This document shows positions 24,380-34,587 of a stretch of DNA of 64,000 nt, one piece after another. The notes under the pieces are model-generated. The model did not search any database. It saw nothing but the letters and a program-made list of their open reading frames with translations, and had not been told where the DNA came from. The translations under genes and the position numbers were made by a program. The stretch covers positions 25,998-89,997 of the forward strand of contig JAFVXW010000020.1 of the NCBI GenBank assembly GCA_017500935.1, read 5' to 3'. Source of the stretch: Lachnospiraceae bacterium (GTDB lineage: Bacteria; Bacillota; Clostridia; Lachnospirales; Lachnospiraceae). Numbering within the stretch: the stretch's first letter is position 1; every line of letters begins with the position of its first letter.

Positions 24380-25930
24380 TTATTTTGCGTAGTCGGTTAC
24401 ACGGCTCTCTCTGATCACATTGATCTTGATCTGTCCGGGATATTCCAGTTCAGCTTCGATCTGCTTGGAAATATCGCGTGCCAGAAGTACCATGTCAGAA
24501 TCAGAAATCTGTTCCGGAACAACCATAACTCGAATTTCTCTTCCGGCCTGAATAGCAAAAGATTTGTCTACACCTTTGAAATTGTTGGAAATGTCTTCTA
24601 ATTGTTTTAATCTGCTGGTATAAGTTTCCAGCGTTTCTCTTCTTGCACCGGGTCTTGCCGCAGAGATTGTATCAGCAGCCTGTACGATACATGCAATCAG
24701 AGAGTTGGGTTCCACATCACCGTGATGGGATTCTACTGCGTTGATAACAGTAGCGGATTCCTTGTATTTCTTACAAAGTTCAGCACCAAGCTGGATATGG
24801 GAGCCTTCCATTTCATGGTCAACTGCCTTACCGATATCATGCAGCAGACCTGCACGCTTCGCCATTCTTACATCCAGTCCCATCTCAGCAGCTAAAAGTC
24901 CGGATAACTGTGCTACTTCAATGGAATGCTTCAGTGCGTTCTGTCCGTAACTGGTTCTGAATTTCATCTTACCCAAGAGTCTTACAAGTTCAGGATGAAT
25001 GCCATGCACTCCTACTTCAAGGATTGCAGCTTCACCTTCTTCTTTGATCATGGCTTCCACTTCGCGCTGCGCTTTTTCCACCATTTCTTCGATTCTTGCG
25101 GGATGAATACGTCCGTCAACGATCAGTTTTTCCAGAGCGATTCTGGCAACTTCACGTCTGATCGGATCAAATCCGGAAAGCACTACTGCTTCCGGGGTGT
25201 CATCAATGATCAGATCTACACCTGTCAGTGTCTCGAGCGTTCTGATATTTCTTCCTTCACGTCCGATGATACGTCCCTTCATCTCATCATTGGGGAGCTG
25301 TACTACAGAAATTGTAGTTTCGGAAACATGGTCTGCCGCACATTTCTGGATAGCATTTACCACATATTCCTTAGCCTTCTTGTCGGCTTCTTCTTTGGCG
25401 CGGGTCTCAAGTTCCTTGATCATCACGGCCGTTTCATGTTTTACTTCATCTTCAACAATTTTCAGCAAATAATCTTTTGCCTGGTCGGAGGTTAAACCAG
25501 AAATTCTTTCCAGTTCCTGTATTCTCTGCTCGTTCAGCTTTGAAATCTCTTCGCGCTGCTTTGCTAATTCCTCCTCGCGCTTCGCAAGATGCGCTTCTTT
25601 CTTCTCGATCGAGTCCGCTTTCTTATCGATGTTCTCTTCCTTCTGCTGCACTCTTCTTTCGAAGCGCTGCACTTCGGCTCTGCGTTCCTTGATCTCCTTA
25701 TCCAGTTCGTTCTTGGTACGAATGGATTCTTCCTTCACCTCCAGAAGTCCTTCACGTTTCTTGGCTTCTGCAGTCTTTAATGCTTCATCAATAATCTCTC
25801 TTGCCTTGTCTTCCGCACTTCCGATCTTACCTTCGATCTCGCTCTTTTTACGATTCGAAGCGACTACTGCGGTGACGGGGATAGAAATAACCAGCGTGAT
25901 GATTACCGCTATTGCGATTGGTCCCAGCAT
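24380..25930 (-). CDS. rny: ribonuclease Y
   Basis: RNase Y is the membrane-bound endoribonuclease that starts mRNA decay in many Firmicutes. 516 residues, normal. An N-terminal membrane helix ([19 protein letters not shown], 5-23) is followed by a very long charged coiled coil (about 30-190), a KH domain with [15 protein letters not shown] (about 218-232), and an HD domain with [12 protein letters not shown] and [12 protein letters not shown] (His-Asp pair near 350), ending in [25 protein letters not shown] lies before the ATG. Confidence 0.97.
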   Translation of the reverse strand: MLGPIAIAVIITLVISIPVTAVVASNRKKSEIEGKIGSAEDKAREIIDEALKTAEAKKREGLLEVKEESIRTKNELDKEIKERRAEVQRFERRVQQKEENIDKKADSIEKKEAHLAKREEELAKQREEISKLNEQRIQELERISGLTSDQAKDYLLKIVEDEVKHETAVMIKELETRAKEEADKKAKEYVVNAIQKCAADHVSETTISVVQLPNDEMKGRIIGREGRNIRTLETLTGVDLIIDDTPEAVVLSGFDPIRREVARIALEKLIVDGRIHPARIEEMVEKAQREVEAMIKEEGEAAILEVGVHGIHPELVRLLGKMKFRTSYGQNALKHSIEVAQLSGLLAAEMGLDVRMAKRAGLLHDIGKAVDHEMEGSHIQLGAELCKKYKESATVINAVESHHGDVEPNSLIACIVQAADTISAARPGARRETLETYTSRLKQLEDISNNFKGVDKSFAIQAGREIRVMVVPEQISDSDMVLLARDISKQIEAELEYPGQIKINVIRESRVTDYAK

Positions 25931-26049
25931 TACAGGAGCACCTCCTTATTTAATTTTCATTGTACGATATCAGTTATAGAATGTATGTATAAAGCACATT
26001 CTTATAATCATTTACAACACTACAATTTTATACAATATTAGTAGTTATG

Positions 26050-26682
26050 TCAAGTATAAATGCACAAATCAAAGTCTGCTTCCATCGCTTTTTTTATCAC
26101 CTCTGCCCGAATTCCTTTTCGGTACAGCCAGGCGGCAATCCGCTGTTTTTCCTTAAAATCTGCGGTCTGCGGGTCATATTTTTTCTTGGAAAGAAGGTGA
26201 CATGCCAGTGTAAGATCGTTATCCTGTAAATTTTCTTCTTCCGTATCTGTCAGAATTTCTTCGACCAGATCACGGCTTAGACCTTTCCGGGCAAGATCTT
26301 CCCTGATCCTGCGCAGGCTCTTTTTGCCGCTCTGATTCTCAATATAATCTTTTGCGTAGCGTCTGTCGTCCACATACCCGTAGGACTTTACATATTCCAG
26401 GGCATCCTGCGCAATAAAGGGCGGATAACCGCCTGTGATAAGCTTATTGAGCAGTGCCTGCTGCGGATAATCCCTTTCTTTCAACAGATTCATGGATAGA
26501 AGTCTTGCCCTCTTTTTCAGAACATTCTCACAGATATCCTGCCAGAGTGTATCTGTGATTTCGCTGCCTTCTCTGATTCCGTAGAAACGAAGTTCGCCTT
26601 TGTACAATACAAAGGCGATCTCTTCATCAAGATATATTCTTGTTCTGGACGAGGACAGCTGCTGTGTCTTCGTAACGATCAT
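26050..26682 (-). CDS. recX: RecA regulator RecX
   Basis: RecX binds RecA filaments and limits recombination. 210 residues with three-helix repeats typical of the family: ENVLKKRARLLSMNLLKERDYPQQALLNKLI (residues about 49-79), YVDDRRYAKDYIENQSGKKSLRRIREDLARKGLSRDLVEEIL, and a C-terminal repeat ending in YRKGIRAEVIKKAM. It begins 4 nt after recA, so both are made from the LexA-controlled promoter. Confidence 0.93.
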   Translation of the reverse strand: MIVTKTQQLSSSRTRIYLDEEIAFVLYKGELRFYGIREGSEITDTLWQDICENVLKKRARLLSMNLLKERDYPQQALLNKLITGGYPPFIAQDALEYVKSYGYVDDRRYAKDYIENQSGKKSLRRIREDLARKGLSRDLVEEILTDTEEENLQDNDLTLACHLLSKKKYDPQTADFKEKQRIAAWLYRKGIRAEVIKKAMEADFDLCIYT

Positions 26683-26685
26683 AAT

Positions 26686-27738
26686 TTATCTTGCAGATTT
26701 TCCTGCTTTCTCCTCTTTTTCTCCCGGCGCAGATGTCACTCTAGCTGTAAGGCCGTAAAATTCTCTCACCTTAGCCTCCACCTGTGCACAGATTTCCGGA
26801 TTTTCTTTCAGATAAAGTTTGGCATTCTCACGTCCCTGACCGATCTTATTGCCGTCATATGCATACCACGCACCGCTCTTGTTGATGATATTGGTGCTGG
26901 CCGCCAGGTCCAGAATATCTCCCACCATGGAAATGCCTTCTCCGAACATAATATCAAATTCAGCTTCCTTAAAAGGAGGCGCGATCTTATTCTTCACAAC
27001 CTTAACACGGGTACGGTTACCGATCACTTCACCGCCCTGCTTTAAGGCTTCAATTCTTCTTACATCCAGACGTACGGAGGAGTAGAACTTCAGTGCACGG
27101 CCGCCGGTGGTGGTCTCCGGATTGCCGAACATCACGCCAACCTTCTCACGCAGCTGGTTGATAAAGATAACGGTACAGTTGGACTTGCTGATCACTGCAG
27201 TCAGCTTACGGAGTGCCTGGGACATCAGTCTCGCCTGCAGACCTACATGGGAATCACCCATATCGCCTTCGATCTCGGCTTTGGGAACCAGTGCTGCCAC
27301 AGAGTCCACAACCACGATATCGATCGCGCCGGAACGCACCATGGTCTCTGTGATCTCCAGAGCCTGCTCACCGTTATCAGGCTGGGAAATGTACAGATTG
27401 TCAATATCAACGCCGATATTCTTGGCATATACCGGGTCAAGTGCATGTTCTGCATCGATAAATCCGGCAATACCGCCGTTCTTCTGTACTTCTGCGATCA
27501 TATGAAGTGTTACGGTGGTCTTACCGCTGGACTCAGGTCCGTAAATCTCTATAATTCTGCCCTTGGGAATACCGCCCAGTCCCAGTGCGATATCAAGACT
27601 TAAAGAACCTGTGGGAATCGTCTCTACATTCATCTGTGCGGAAGGATCACCCAGCTTCATAACCGCGCCCTTGCCGTACTGCTTCTCAATCTGTGATATT
27701 GCGGCATCCAATGCCTTTAACTTATCGTCTCTTTCCAT
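26686..27738 (-). CDS. recA: RecA recombinase
   Basis: RecA forms filaments on single-stranded DNA, exchanges strands and triggers LexA cleavage. 350 residues. Walker [10 protein letters not shown] (residues about 66-74), catalytic EAHALDP region ([18 protein letters not shown]), Walker [11 protein letters not shown], and L1/L2 loops ([35 protein letters not shown]) are all present. Two LexA boxes lie in its promoter. Confidence 0.99.
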   Translation of the reverse strand: MERDDKLKALDAAISQIEKQYGKGAVMKLGDPSAQMNVETIPTGSLSLDIALGLGGIPKGRIIEIYGPESSGKTTVTLHMIAEVQKNGGIAGFIDAEHALDPVYAKNIGVDIDNLYISQPDNGEQALEITETMVRSGAIDIVVVDSVAALVPKAEIEGDMGDSHVGLQARLMSQALRKLTAVISKSNCTVIFINQLREKVGVMFGNPETTTGGRALKFYSSVRLDVRRIEALKQGGEVIGNRTRVKVVKNKIAPPFKEAEFDIMFGEGISMVGDILDLAASTNIINKSGAWYAYDGNKIGQGRENAKLYLKENPEICAQVEAKVREFYGLTARVTSAPGEKEEKAGKSAR

Positions 27739-27753
27739 TTCATTCTTCCTTTC

Positions 27754-27795
27754 AGAACAGATGTTCTCTTTGCATTATAATAAAACATTTGTTCG
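27754..27795 (-). promoter_or_regulatory. recA promoter with two LexA (SOS) boxes
   Basis: AGAACAGATGTTCT (27754-27767) is a perfect palindrome of the Firmicutes GAAC-N4-GTTC type. A second, CGAACAAATGTTTT on the minus strand (27782-27795), matches one half fully. A TATAAT-like -10 lies between them, so bound LexA would cover the promoter. Confidence 0.85.
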
Positions 27796-27911
27796 TTTTT
27801 GTCAATTGTTTTACTGCATAAGTTTTATTAGTTTTGAAATATTTGGCGAAATGCCGGATATGCAAAACGGAATGGTTCTTTTTTATTTTACCACATCAGG
27901 AAAAAACCGCA

Positions 27912-27961
27912 AGAAAAAACCAAAGGCATGCCTGTTTTTTTGCACATGTCTTTGGTTTCCT
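27912..27961 (-). terminator. terminator between cinA and recA
   Basis: On the minus strand AACCAAAGACATGT pairs with GCATG-CTTTGGTT (one bulge), followed by six T. Confidence 0.8.
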
Positions 27962-27965
27962 ATTT

Positions 27966-28517
27966 TTACATATTTTCAGAAGCTTCCTTATATTCAAGAA
28001 TACAGCTGCGCATCAGCATCAGTGCTGCCTCTACAGAAGCCTCTCTGACCTGAAGCCGGCTTCCTGAAAACAAGCAGTGTTTTATGGTTGTTTTCTGCCG
28101 CACACAGCAGGCAATATAGACAAGCCCCACCGGTTTCTGCTGCGTTCCGCCGCCGGGTCCTGCAATGCCTGTGACAGATACCGTCACATCCGCGCCGGTT
28201 CTTTTGGCAGCACCTTCTGCCATCTCCCCTGCGCACTCTGCACTGACTGCCCCGTAATTCTTAAGCGTCTCTTCTTTTACACCGACCAGCTCTGTCTTGG
28301 CTTCGTTGGCATAGGTGATAAATCCCTGTCTGTACACTTCCGAAATCCCTGCCACATTGACAAGGCGTGCCGAAAGCATACCGCCTGTACAGGATTCCAC
28401 AACAGAAACAGTCATATGGGATGCGGTCAGAAGATCCACCACTTCTTTTTCCAGACTGAAATCTTCCTGCAGCATATCAGCCGCCCCGCTCTCTGCACAA
28501 ACCTGCTTAGTTACCAT
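27966..28517 (-). CDS. pncC: CinA C-terminal domain protein (nicotinamide-nucleotide amidohydrolase)
   Basis: 183 residues covering only the C-terminal CinA domain; the N-terminal molybdopterin-like domain of full CinA is absent. Visible are SVVESCTGGMLSARLVNVAG (residues about 38-57), RQGFITYANEAKTELVGV, and VSVTGIAGPGGGTQQKPVGLVYIA, with the Ser/Lys-type catalytic residues of NMN deamidase PncC. The extra N-terminal 20 residues (MVTKQVCAESGAADM) may be start misplacement; ATG 28517 is used because GGAG precedes it. It is between pgsA and recA as in many clostridia. Confidence 0.85.
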   Translation of the reverse strand: MVTKQVCAESGAADMLQEDFSLEKEVVDLLTASHMTVSVVESCTGGMLSARLVNVAGISEVYRQGFITYANEAKTELVGVKEETLKNYGAVSAECAGEMAEGAAKRTGADVTVSVTGIAGPGGGTQQKPVGLVYIACCVRQKTTIKHCLFSGSRLQVREASVEAALMLMRSCILEYKEASENM

Positions 28518-28537
28518 AATCTCCTCCGGCTCAACCG

Positions 28538-29074
28538 TTATTTCTGTTCCCTGATCACATCTTTATTTTTGATCAGATAATCGATCAGAGAAACAACAGT
28601 AAGGATCAGTGCGATCCACATAATGATCTTGGTCAGAATAGAAAATACAGTAATATCCGCGATCATCATACAGATCATGATCATCTGAAAAACGGTTTTG
28701 AACTTGCCCCAGTAGCTGGCTGCAATCACAACACCGTTATCGGATGCGATCAGTCTGAAGCCGCTGATGATAAATTCACGGCTGATAATAACGATCACGA
28801 TCCAGGAAGGAAGCTGACCGTTTTCCACCAGACAGATCATTGCCGCACATACCAGCAGCTTGTCTGCCAGAGGGTCCATAAACTTACCAAAGTTGGTTAC
28901 CAGATTGTGTTTTCTGGCAAGATGTCCGTCCAGAAGATCTGTCAGACTGGCAATGATAAACAGGGCAAGTGCGATCCATTTGGAAGCAGCTCCGCCAAGA
29001 CCTGTCAGCATAAATAATACAAAAACCGGAATCATGATGACTCTTAAGATCGTCAGTTTATTCGGTAAATTCAT
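28538..29074 (-). CDS. pgsA: CDP-diacylglycerol--glycerol-3-phosphate 3-phosphatidyltransferase
   Basis: PgsA makes phosphatidylglycerol phosphate in the membrane. 178 residues with four to six membrane helices. The CDP-alcohol phosphotransferase motif D-G-x2-A-R-x8-G-x3-D-x3-D reads DGHLARKHNLVTNFGKFMDPLADK (residues about 49-72). It overlaps rimO by 17 nt. Confidence 0.95.
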   Translation of the reverse strand: MNLPNKLTILRVIMIPVFVLFMLTGLGGAASKWIALALFIIASLTDLLDGHLARKHNLVTNFGKFMDPLADKLLVCAAMICLVENGQLPSWIVIVIISREFIISGFRLIASDNGVVIAASYWGKFKTVFQMIMICMMIADITVFSILTKIIMWIALILTVVSLIDYLIKNKDVIREQK

Positions 29075-30395
29075 CTTCCAATTCTCCTATTAAATCATAT
29101 TCATATGATCCTGTGACTCTTACTTTTACAAAATCACCGGTCATCAGCTCTCTGCCTGTATTGACAAACAGATAACCGTCCACATTGGGCGCATCGCGGT
29201 AAGTTCTTGCCACATAAGCATGCTCATCCGCCACTTTGCCTTCAATCATGGCCCACATGGTTTCCCCGATCATGGAATCAGCCTTGTCAAAGGCGATATC
29301 CTGCTGCAGCTCCATGATCTCTTCCTGCCACTGCACCTTTACTTCTTCATCCACCTGATCGGGCATCACAGCCGCGGGTGTTCCCTCTTCCTGAGAGTAG
29401 GTAAATACGCCGAGACGGTCAAATTCCCATGTGTTGACAAAATCCACCACTTCATCATGTTCCCTCTGGGTCTCTCCGGGGAAACCTGCGATCAGGGTTG
29501 TACGCAGACAGATATCCGGGATCTCGGTACGTAATTTTTCGATCACGCCTTCCAGTTCCTCTTTTCTGGTGCGTCTGCCCATACGCATCAGGATTCTGTC
29601 GGCAGCATGCTGGATCGGCATATCCAGATAGTTGCAGATCTTTTCTTCTTCCTTCATAACCTGGATCAGCTCGTCTGTGATTTCTTCCGGATAGCAGTAT
29701 AACAGACGGATCCATCGTAAGCCTTCCACCTGACAGAGTCTGCGCAGAAGCTCGGGAAGCATTTTTTTGCCGTATAAGTCAATTCCGTAAAGGGTTGTCT
29801 CCTGTGCCACCAAAATCAGTTCCTTGCATCCGCCGTCTGCAAGAATCTGTGCTTCTTTTACCAGTTCCTCCATGGGAACGGAACGGAAATTGCCGCGGAT
29901 ATGGGGAATGATACAGTAAGTACAGCGTTTGTTGCAGCCTTCCGCAATTTTTAAGTATGCAAAATGACCGCCTGTGGTCACACTTCTGGGTTTGCCGTAT
30001 ACGCAGGCACGGTTGATATCCATCACATGGTCTTTGGCCTGTCCGCCCAGAACACCTTCCAGCGCCTCCACAATGGCATCGATGGCAGTCGTTCCAAGAA
30101 GCGCGTCCACCTCAGGAATCTCTGCATGGATCTCTTCCTGATAACGCTGTGCCAGACATCCGCATACCAGCAGTGCTTTAAGCTGTCCTTCATTTTTAAG
30201 CTGTGCCAGTTCCAGGATCGTATTGATACTTTCTTCCTTGGCATCATTGATAAAACAGCAGGTGTTGACGATCGCCACATCCGCCTGTGTCTCATCATCA
30301 GTGAATGTATATCCTTTCTGAGCAAGCTGGCCCAGCATCATCTCTGTATCCACAAGATTTTTGTCGCATCCCAGAGATATGAACAAAACTCGCAT
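29058..30395 (-). CDS. rimO: ribosomal protein S12 methylthiotransferase
   Basis: RimO is a radical-SAM enzyme that methylthiolates Asp of S12. 445 residues. The N-terminal UPF0004 domain has cysteines in LGCDKNLVDTE, NTCCFI and VCGCLAQRY; the radical-SAM loop is CNKRCTYCIIPHIRG (residues about 155-169). A TRAM domain ends the protein (VRVTGSYEYDLIGEL). MLGQL and DKN motifs favour RimO over MiaB. It lies in a run with pgsA and cinA. Confidence 0.95.
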   Translation of the reverse strand: MRVLFISLGCDKNLVDTEMMLGQLAQKGYTFTDDETQADVAIVNTCCFINDAKEESINTILELAQLKNEGQLKALLVCGCLAQRYQEEIHAEIPEVDALLGTTAIDAIVEALEGVLGGQAKDHVMDINRACVYGKPRSVTTGGHFAYLKIAEGCNKRCTYCIIPHIRGNFRSVPMEELVKEAQILADGGCKELILVAQETTLYGIDLYGKKMLPELLRRLCQVEGLRWIRLLYCYPEEITDELIQVMKEEEKICNYLDMPIQHAADRILMRMGRRTRKEELEGVIEKLRTEIPDICLRTTLIAGFPGETQREHDEVVDFVNTWEFDRLGVFTYSQEEGTPAAVMPDQVDEEVKVQWQEEIMELQQDIAFDKADSMIGETMWAMIEGKVADEHAYVARTYRDAPNVDGYLFVNTGRELMTGDFVKVRVTGSYEYDLIGELEDEFTE

Positions 30396-30462
30396 AGATC
30401 AAACTCCTTTTATAGATATAAGCAGGGACCACACGCAAAATATGCTGTATGCCCCCTGCCAT

Positions 30463-30501
30463 ATACGCACTTTCGCGCGGTTTGTGCGCAAAGCGCACAC
30501 T
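30463..30501. repeat. dispersed palindromic element, copy C (inverted)
   Basis: On the minus strand it reads AGTGTGCGCTTTGCGCACA then CCGCGCG and AGTGCGTATA, the same parts as copies A and B with a shorter middle. It sits just after the rpoZ stop codon. Confidence 0.6.
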
Positions 30502-30504
30502 GTT

Positions 30505-30750
30505 TTATTCTTCGGTGTCTTCCTCGCCCAGGATCTTGATCTTGCCCTGATTGAGTTCTTCCACAGCGATGGAAAGAGGCTTGTCGCCAAGGCTGGTCTT
30601 GATCATGGGATCATTGCCTGCAATGATCTGTCTTGCACGCTTGGAAGTTGCCATAACGATAGAATAGCGGCTGTTGACGATCTTTTCTTCGCCGGGTTCA
30701 ACCTCACTGTTTACTACTTTCATAAGATCAGAATAAGACGGATGTAACAT
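30505..30750 (-). CDS. rpoZ: RNA polymerase omega subunit
   Basis: 81 residues. The omega fold is shown by MLHPSYSDLM, YSIVMATSKRARQIIAG (residues about 28-44) and KPLSIAVEELNQGKIKIL (about 56-73), ending in an acidic tail. It overlaps the gmk stop by one base, the usual gmk-rpoZ order. Omega helps RNA polymerase assembly. Confidence 0.93.
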   Translation of the reverse strand: MLHPSYSDLMKVVNSEVEPGEEKIVNSRYSIVMATSKRARQIIAGNDPMIKTSLGDKPLSIAVEELNQGKIKILGEEDTEE

Positions 30751-31388
30751 TATTTTTCTCCTTTCACAAGAGCATTCAGCTCTTTTCTCATATTTTCTAT
30801 CATAGCTTTATTCCTGTCGGGACGGCAGTGCGCTGCGCTGATCACGCTGTGCATATGCTCCACACATTCCTCCAGGTCATCATCGACGATCAAAAGATCA
30901 TATGCCTCAATGCCTTCTGCTTCTTCTGCAGCGCGGGCCATGCGGGCATCGATCACTTCCTGCGTCTCAGTTCCCCTTGCAGTAAGACGTCTCTTTAATT
31001 CCTGCGCAGAAGGCGGCATGATAAATACCAGCAGCGCATCCGGGAACTTTTCTTTTACCTTTAAGGCTCCCTGGATCTCAATCTCCAAGATCACGTCCTT
31101 GCCGGCATCCATCTGCTCTTCCACATACGCGCGGGGGGTTCCGTAATAATTCTCACAATACTGTGCATATTCGATGAGACCTTCCGCTACGATCGTGTCT
31201 TCAAATTTGGCTTTATCCACAAAAAAGTAGGATACGCCGTCTTTTTCTCCCTCTCTGGGCTTTCTGGTGGTCATGGACACAGAAAGCGCATAATTGGGAT
31301 ATCTGTTGATCAGTTCTTTCATCACGGTTCCTTTTCCCGCACCGGAAAAACCGGAAACCACGATCAGAATTCCTTTATGCTTCATCAT
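30750..31388 (-). CDS. gmk: guanylate kinase
   Basis: Gmk phosphorylates GMP to GDP. ATG 31388 (GAGGAAA upstream) gives 212 residues; a second ATG at 31385 is adjacent, and the frame to 31403 lies inside remA. P-loop SGFSGAGKGTV (residues about 10-20), GMP-binding SVSMTTRKPREGEKDGVSYFFV (about 36-57), EYAQYCENYYGTP and EIEIQGAL are as expected. It overlaps the 3' end of remA. Confidence 0.96.
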   Translation of the reverse strand: MMKHKGILIVVSGFSGAGKGTVMKELINRYPNYALSVSMTTRKPREGEKDGVSYFFVDKAKFEDTIVAEGLIEYAQYCENYYGTPRAYVEEQMDAGKDVILEIEIQGALKVKEKFPDALLVFIMPPSAQELKRRLTARGTETQEVIDARMARAAEEAEGIEAYDLLIVDDDLEECVEHMHSVISAAHCRPDRNKAMIENMRKELNALVKGEK

Positions 31389-31635
31389 TTTCCTCTTTCT
31401 CAAAAGCAGCTCTGGCTGCGATCGTCTCCGGAAGCAGTGCCGACAGGATCAGCTGACTGTTCTCCATGACAAGCACGGATTTGGTCTTTCTTCCCTGGGT
31501 GGCATCCACCGCATTGTCTATCTCCCTGGCATGCTGTATCAGACGTCTGACAGGCGCAGATTCCGGGCTTACTACCGCGATGATCTTATCCGTATTCACG
31601 ATATTGCCAAAGCCGATATGAATAAACTGGCTCAT
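31375..31635 (-). CDS. remA: RemA-like DNA-binding regulator (DUF370)
   Basis: 86 residues. HIGFGNIVNTDKIIAVVSPESAPVRRLI (residues about 6-33) and DATQGRKTKSVLVMENSQLILSALLPETI (about 44-72) match RemA, a curved oligomeric DNA-binding protein which in Bacillus activates matrix genes. In clostridia the gene sits before gmk as a member of a housekeeping operon; its targets here are unknown. Confidence 0.93.
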   Translation of the reverse strand: MSQFIHIGFGNIVNTDKIIAVVSPESAPVRRLIQHAREIDNAVDATQGRKTKSVLVMENSQLILSALLPETIAARAAFEKEENDEA

Positions 31636-31698
31636 TTCTCACTCCTGTCTGCAGCATCTGCTGTATGATAACTGTTCAGTCCCTTCACAGGTACGCTG

Positions 31699-32577
31699 CT
31701 ATTCAATGTTCTGGATCTGCTCTCTGATCTTTTCGATCAGGGTCTTTAATTCAATACCGCAGTTGGAAATCTCCAGATCTGTGGTCTTGGACAAGGTAGT
31801 GTTGGCTTCCCTGTTCATCTCCTGTGCTAAAAAGTCCAGCTTTCTGCCGATGCTTCCGCCGCCGGTCAGAATCTGCTTCATGGTGACGATATGGCTGTTT
31901 AAGCGAACCAGCTCTTCATCCACGCAGACCTTGTCTGCAAAAATGGTCACTTCGGTCAGCAGTCTGCCTTCATCCACCTGTGTCTCACCCAAAAGATCCT
32001 GGATACGGTCCGTGATCTTTTTGCGGTACTCTGCCACGATGATCGGGGAACGCTCCTCGATAAACGCCACATGGCCGCTCATCTCATCCAACTTTGCCAA
32101 AAGATCTCTGCAAAGGTTGTCGCCTTCTTTGATACGGGTCTCCACAAAACCTTCCGCAGCACCGCGCACTGCTTTTTCAAGGCTCTTCCAGATACCCTCT
32201 TCGTCAATCTGTACTTCATCCATGGTAAATACTTCCGGATAACGGGACAGGGTGGATACGCGGATATCGTCTTCCAGGCCAAAATCCTGTGCCATCTGTC
32301 TTAAGTATCCCAGATACTTGCCTGCCACATCCTTATTGTACTGGATGCTGACGCTGTCAGAAGCCATTTCTTCATATGTAATAAAAATATCAACCTTACC
32401 GCGCTGCATGTATTCTTTTAAAACATTGCGGATCGCTGCCTCAAAAAAGTTAAGCTTCTTGGGCATCTTGATGTTGACATCAAGATAACGGTGGTTGACA
32501 GATTTCATCTCCACAGTCACTTTGCGCTCAGCATCTGCAACCTCGCATCTGCCAAAGCCGGTCATACTCTTTATCAT
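31699..32577 (-). CDS. YicC-family endoribonuclease
   Basis: 292 residues, usual length. MIKSMTGFGRCE (1-12), MKSVNHRYLDVNIKMP (about 25-40) and the C-terminal GGSIGRKLDFLAQEMNREANTTLSKT...ELKTLIEKIREQIQNIE (about 235-292) are the family signatures. YicC proteins are described as RNases acting on small RNA targets. It is the first gene of the remA-gmk-rpoZ run. Confidence 0.93.
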   Translation of the reverse strand: MIKSMTGFGRCEVADAERKVTVEMKSVNHRYLDVNIKMPKKLNFFEAAIRNVLKEYMQRGKVDIFITYEEMASDSVSIQYNKDVAGKYLGYLRQMAQDFGLEDDIRVSTLSRYPEVFTMDEVQIDEEGIWKSLEKAVRGAAEGFVETRIKEGDNLCRDLLAKLDEMSGHVAFIEERSPIIVAEYRKKITDRIQDLLGETQVDEGRLLTEVTIFADKVCVDEELVRLNSHIVTMKQILTGGGSIGRKLDFLAQEMNREANTTLSKTTDLEISNCGIELKTLIEKIREQIQNIE

Positions 32578-32805
32578 ATGTGTCTCCCATTTGAAAACGG
32601 TCTGTCAAAGACCTGTAAATACATCGCTGTGATCAAAGGAACATACTCCCCATAATCCATTATATTATAAAGTAAGGAAGCTTTAGAGTCAAGATTTAAG
32701 TTACGGTGTTGCCCCATATAAAAACTTCTGCTATACTGTTGGATATAGCGGCCTGTATTGTGCCCTGCAAAACCACTGATCCACCCCTGAAAGGAATCTT
32801 ACGCC

Positions 32806-34542
32806 ATGGCATTTGACGGCATTACCATTGCAAATATTGTTTCTGAACTGAATTCCGTTTTACTGGACGGACGCCTTTATAAAATCGCACAGCCGGAACC
32901 CGACGAGCTTTTACTTACCGTAAAAAATAACGGCAGCCAGTACCGTCTGTGCTTAAGCGCCAGTGCTTCCCTGCCTCTTTTGCACCTGACACAGGAAAAC
33001 AAGCAAAGCCCCATGACAGCGCCCAATTTCTGTATGCTTCTGCGCAAACATATTCAGAACGGCCGTATTGTTTCCATTACCCAGCCCGGACTTGAACGTA
33101 TCGTCAATTTTGAGATCGAGCATCTGGACGAACTGGGCGATGTCTGCCGCAAAAAACTGATCATTGAGATCATGGGCAAACACAGCAACATCATTTTCTG
33201 CGACCAGGACCATAAAATTCTTGACAGTATCAAGCATATTTCCGGTCTGGTAAGCTCCGTGCGCGAGGTTCTGCCCGGCAAGCCCTATTTTATCCCCGAG
33301 ACCCAGGAAAAGGCAGATCCGCTTTCTGTCACCAGGGAAACTTTTGAACAGCTTGTATATTCCAAGCCCTGCGACTGTTTCAAGGCACTTTACACCTCCT
33401 TTACCGGCCTGTCTCCTGCCATTTCGCATGAAATCTGCCACCGCGCCGGCGGAAATGCGGATGCCTCCACAGCCGCTTTGACCGCTTCTGACAAAGAGGC
33501 GCTCTGGAATGCATTTTCTGCCATGATGGAAGATATCAAGGTACAGCGTTTTGCCCCCTGCATCGTATATGAAAACGGCATTCCGGCTGAATATGCGGCA
33601 TTCCCTCTCTCTTCCTACGCAGCTGCCTCCCGCAAAGATTACGATTCCATTTCTGCGCTGCTTTCTGATTATTACGCAGAAAAAAGCATGATCACCCGTA
33701 TCCGCCAGCGTTCTGCCGATCTGCGCCGCGTGGTTTCCACCGCCCTTGAGCGCAACATCAAAAAATACGATCTGCAGTGCCGCCAGATGAAGGATACCGA
33801 AAAAAAGGACAAATATAAAGTCTACGGTGAGCTGTTAAACACCTACGGCTACGGCGTTGCCCCCGGTTCCAAATCCATGGAGGCGCTCAACTACTACACC
33901 GGCGAAATGATCACGATCCCGCTGGACCCCCAGCTTTCCTGTCAGGAAAATGCAAAAAAATATTTTGAACGCTACAATAAGCTCAAACGTACCTACGAAG
34001 CTCTTTCCAAACTGACATTGGAAGTAAAGGAAGAAATCGACCATCTGGAATCTGTCAGCACAGCGCTGGACATTGCCCAGAAGGAAGATGACCTTGTCCA
34101 GATCAAGGAGGAACTGATCGAAAGCGGCTATATCAAGCGCAAAGGCGGTTCCAAAAAGGTAAAGATCACAAGCAGACCCTTCCATTATGTCAGCAGCGAC
34201 GGTTTTCATATGTATGTCGGCAAAAACAACTACCAGAACGAAGAACTGACCTTTAAAACGGCGGTCGGCAATGACTGGTGGTTCCATGCAAAGGATATGC
34301 CCGGCTCCCACGTTATCGTCAAGACAAACGGCGAAGAACTTCCCGACCAGACCTTTGAAGAAGCTGCACGCCTTGCCGCTTTCTATTCCAAAGGAAAGGG
34401 ACAGGAGAAAGTGGAAATCGACTACATTGAGAAAAAACATGTCAAAAAAGTGGCCGGTGCCAAACCAGGATTTGTCATCTACCACACCAATTACTCCATG
34501 ATCATCAATACGGATATTTCAGGCATTACCCTGCTTGACTAA
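32806..34542 (+). CDS. rqcH: ribosome quality-control factor RqcH (NFACT family)
   Basis: RqcH binds stalled 50S subunits and adds C-terminal alanines to mark nascent chains. 578 residues. NFACT-N begins MAFDGITIANIVSELNSVLLDGRLYKIAQPEPDELLL (1-37), with the MGKHSNIIF segment near 125; a long coiled coil runs at about 380-430 (NKLKRTYEALSKLTLEVKEEIDHLESV), and the NFACT-R domain has NDWWFHAKDMPGSHVIVKT (about 488-506). Older databases call it fibronectin-binding protein; there is no signal peptide. It faces away from yicC. Confidence 0.94.
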   Translation: MAFDGITIANIVSELNSVLLDGRLYKIAQPEPDELLLTVKNNGSQYRLCLSASASLPLLHLTQENKQSPMTAPNFCMLLRKHIQNGRIVSITQPGLERIVNFEIEHLDELGDVCRKKLIIEIMGKHSNIIFCDQDHKILDSIKHISGLVSSVREVLPGKPYFIPETQEKADPLSVTRETFEQLVYSKPCDCFKALYTSFTGLSPAISHEICHRAGGNADASTAALTASDKEALWNAFSAMMEDIKVQRFAPCIVYENGIPAEYAAFPLSSYAAASRKDYDSISALLSDYYAEKSMITRIRQRSADLRRVVSTALERNIKKYDLQCRQMKDTEKKDKYKVYGELLNTYGYGVAPGSKSMEALNYYTGEMITIPLDPQLSCQENAKKYFERYNKLKRTYEALSKLTLEVKEEIDHLESVSTALDIAQKEDDLVQIKEELIESGYIKRKGGSKKVKITSRPFHYVSSDGFHMYVGKNNYQNEELTFKTAVGNDWWFHAKDMPGSHVIVKTNGEELPDQTFEEAARLAAFYSKGKGQEKVEIDYIEKKHVKKVAGAKPGFVIYHTNYSMIINTDISGITLLD

Positions 34543-34545
34543 AGC

Positions 34546-34583
34546 CAAAAGGCGTGAACTCACAAAAGCTCACGCCTTTTTTG
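34546..34583. terminator. bidirectional terminator after rqcH
   Basis: AAAAGGCGTGA pairs with TCACGCCTTTTTT around 12 nt, between convergent genes. Confidence 0.85.
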
Positions 34584-34587
34584 ACTC